A program made the position numbers and the translations under genes. The notes under the pieces were generated by a model, which did no database searches, had not been told where the DNA came from, and saw only the letters and a list, made by a program, of their open reading frames with translations. Below are positions 6,802 through 7,620 of a stretch of 7,620 nt of DNA, piece after piece. Origin of the DNA: Candidatus Falkowiibacteriota bacterium (GTDB lineage Bacteria > Patescibacteriota > Patescibacteriia > Patescibacteriales > UBA12465); assembly GCA_903937325.1 (NCBI GenBank), contig CAIZYV010000026.1:1-7620 (forward strand), read 5' to 3'. Each line of letters opens with the position of its first letter. Position 1 is the first letter of the stretch.

Positions 6802-6830
6802 TTGACGATTTCAAAACAGCAGGATATGAT
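6802..6830 (+). promoter_or_regulatory. Sigma70-like promoter of the ATP-grasp gene
   Basis: -35 TTGACG (6802-6807, 5 of 6 consensus) and -10 TATGAT (6825-6830, 5 of 6) are separated by exactly 17 bases. Predicted transcription start is about 6837, leaving an 8-base leader before the ATG at 6845, too short for a Shine-Dalgarno. Its -35 is back to back with that of the divergent promoter, forming the inverted repeat GTCAAA (6785-6790) / TTTGAC (6801-6806). Confidence 0.65.
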
Positions 6831-6844
6831 GCTTATATAAATAT

Positions 6845-7620
6845 ATGAGCAAAAAAACTATTATCAGCCCAATTATTGGTCCGATTCTACAAAAATTAGC
6901 ACCAATTATCGGCGCTAAGATTATTATAGAACCAGAATGGGGTATTGTCGGCCAAATAATCTTCAAAAATGGTAAAAAAAGATATTTCCGCTATACCAGT
7001 CTTGATCTTAACACTCTCGGCGCCTCAGAAATTGCCAAAGATAAGGATTACGCCAGTTTTTTTATGAAAAAATTAGGCTATCCCGTCATCACCGGCCGAA
7101 CTTTCTTTAGCGATAGCTGGTGCCAAGCCATTGGCTCAAAGCGCAATATCGCCGCCGCCTACGCGTATGCTTGTCAAATAGGCTTTCCCGTCATCGTCAA
7201 GCCTAATAGCGGCAGCCAAGGCACGAATGTAATCAAAGTAAACAATAAAAAAGAATTATATGCCGCCATGCGTCTTGTTTTTACCCAAGACAAAGTCGCT
7301 TTAGTTCAACAGCTTATTAAAGGTCGCGATTACCGCGTCGTTGTCTTAGATAAGCAAATAATTTCCGCTTATGAGCGCCTTCCTTTCAGTATCATTGGTG
7401 ATGGAAAAACAAATATTAAAAATTTAATCACTAGAAAACTGCGTGAACTCCAAAACTTACAACGACCAGCACGTCTATCAATAAATGATCACCGCCTATT
7501 GCAAAAATTGAAAGAAAAACATCTGACTTTTATATCCATTCCAAAAGTAGGTGAAAGAATCGAACTTCTTGATAATGCTAATCTCTCAACGGGAGGAGAA
7601 TCATTTGATGTCACTAAAAA
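6845..7620 (+). CDS. ATP-grasp enzyme, cyanophycin synthetase/GshAB-like, 3' end outside window
   Basis: The frame is open from the ATG at 6845 to the window end (258 complete codons); a stop at 6827 makes this the first possible ATG. The N-terminal region (about 1-65) is short and contains YFRYTSLDLNTLGASEIAKDK. The ATP-grasp fold follows: a GFPVIVKPNSGSQGTNV nucleotide-binding segment at 113-129 with K119, VALVQQLIKGRDYRVVVLD at 151-169, ERLP and GDGKTNI at 177-191, and ANLSTGGESFDVT at 245-257. The order and wording match the ATP-grasp domain of cyanophycin synthetase and of bifunctional glutathione synthetase. These enzymes join a carboxylate to an amine through an acyl phosphate. The large N-terminal domain and, as far as seen, the Mur-ligase domain of cyanophycin synthetase are missing, so cyanophycin production is not implied; the substrate is unknown. 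Confidence 0.85.
   Translation, partial: MSKKTIISPIIGPILQKLAPIIGAKIIIEPEWGIVGQIIFKNGKKRYFRYTSLDLNTLGASEIAKDKDYASFFMKKLGYPVITGRTFFSDSWCQAIGSKRNIAAAYAYACQIGFPVIVKPNSGSQGTNVIKVNNKKELYAAMRLVFTQDKVALVQQLIKGRDYRVVVLDKQIISAYERLPFSIIGDGKTNIKNLITRKLRELQNLQRPARLSINDHRLLQKLKEKHLTFISIPKVGERIELLDNANLSTGGESFDVTK

Noticed and set aside
1..7620. CRISPR array, tRNA, rRNA, insertion sequence or prophage elements
   Set aside because: No regularly spaced repeats, cloverleaf-like sequence, transposase or integrase motifs, or terminal inverted repeats were seen; coding sequence fills nearly the whole window.

Overview
The window is AT-rich bacterial DNA, gene-dense, with short spacers and the standard stop codons (uvrA ends in TGA). 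Compact genes, a type IV pilus/secretion ATPase, a TRAX-like nuclease, a stand-alone cyanophycin-synthetase-like ATP-grasp enzyme and a near absence of Shine-Dalgarno sequences together suggest an uncultivated small-genome lineage such as Candidate Phyla Radiation/Patescibacteria. That placement is an inference from gene content, not from a marker gene.

Left block, + strand (1-2875): three closely spaced genes read as one operon. The first is cut by the window edge. It is open from base 1 to 1779 and holds the C-terminal end of one GspE/PilB ATPase module fused in frame to a complete second module, so the short reading from the ATG at 304 is not the true gene. It is followed by a translin/TRAX-family protein that keeps the acidic residues expected of the catalytic subunit, and by a small YfcE/MJ0936-like metallophosphoesterase. 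A strong hairpin (2889-2919) closes the operon and probably also terminates the convergent transcript.

Middle block, - strand (2918-5613): uvrA, in a form lacking the UvrB-binding domain, overlaps by ATGA with a 74-residue two-helix membrane protein. A sigma70-like promoter for uvrA overlaps the U-tract of the terminator of the next gene upstream.

Right block (5715-7620): a phospholipase D/cardiolipin-synthase-like protein on the - strand and an ATP-grasp enzyme on the + strand (cut by the window end) diverge from a 92-base intergenic region. Its two promoters have back-to-back -35 boxes and predict a leaderless and an almost leaderless mRNA.

No rRNA, tRNA, CRISPR array, insertion sequence or attachment site was seen, and no gene-free stretch exceeds about 100 bases. 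The points of most interest are the tandem ATPase fusion, the UvrA without its UvrB-binding domain, and the bacterial TRAX-like protein with its catalytic residues.
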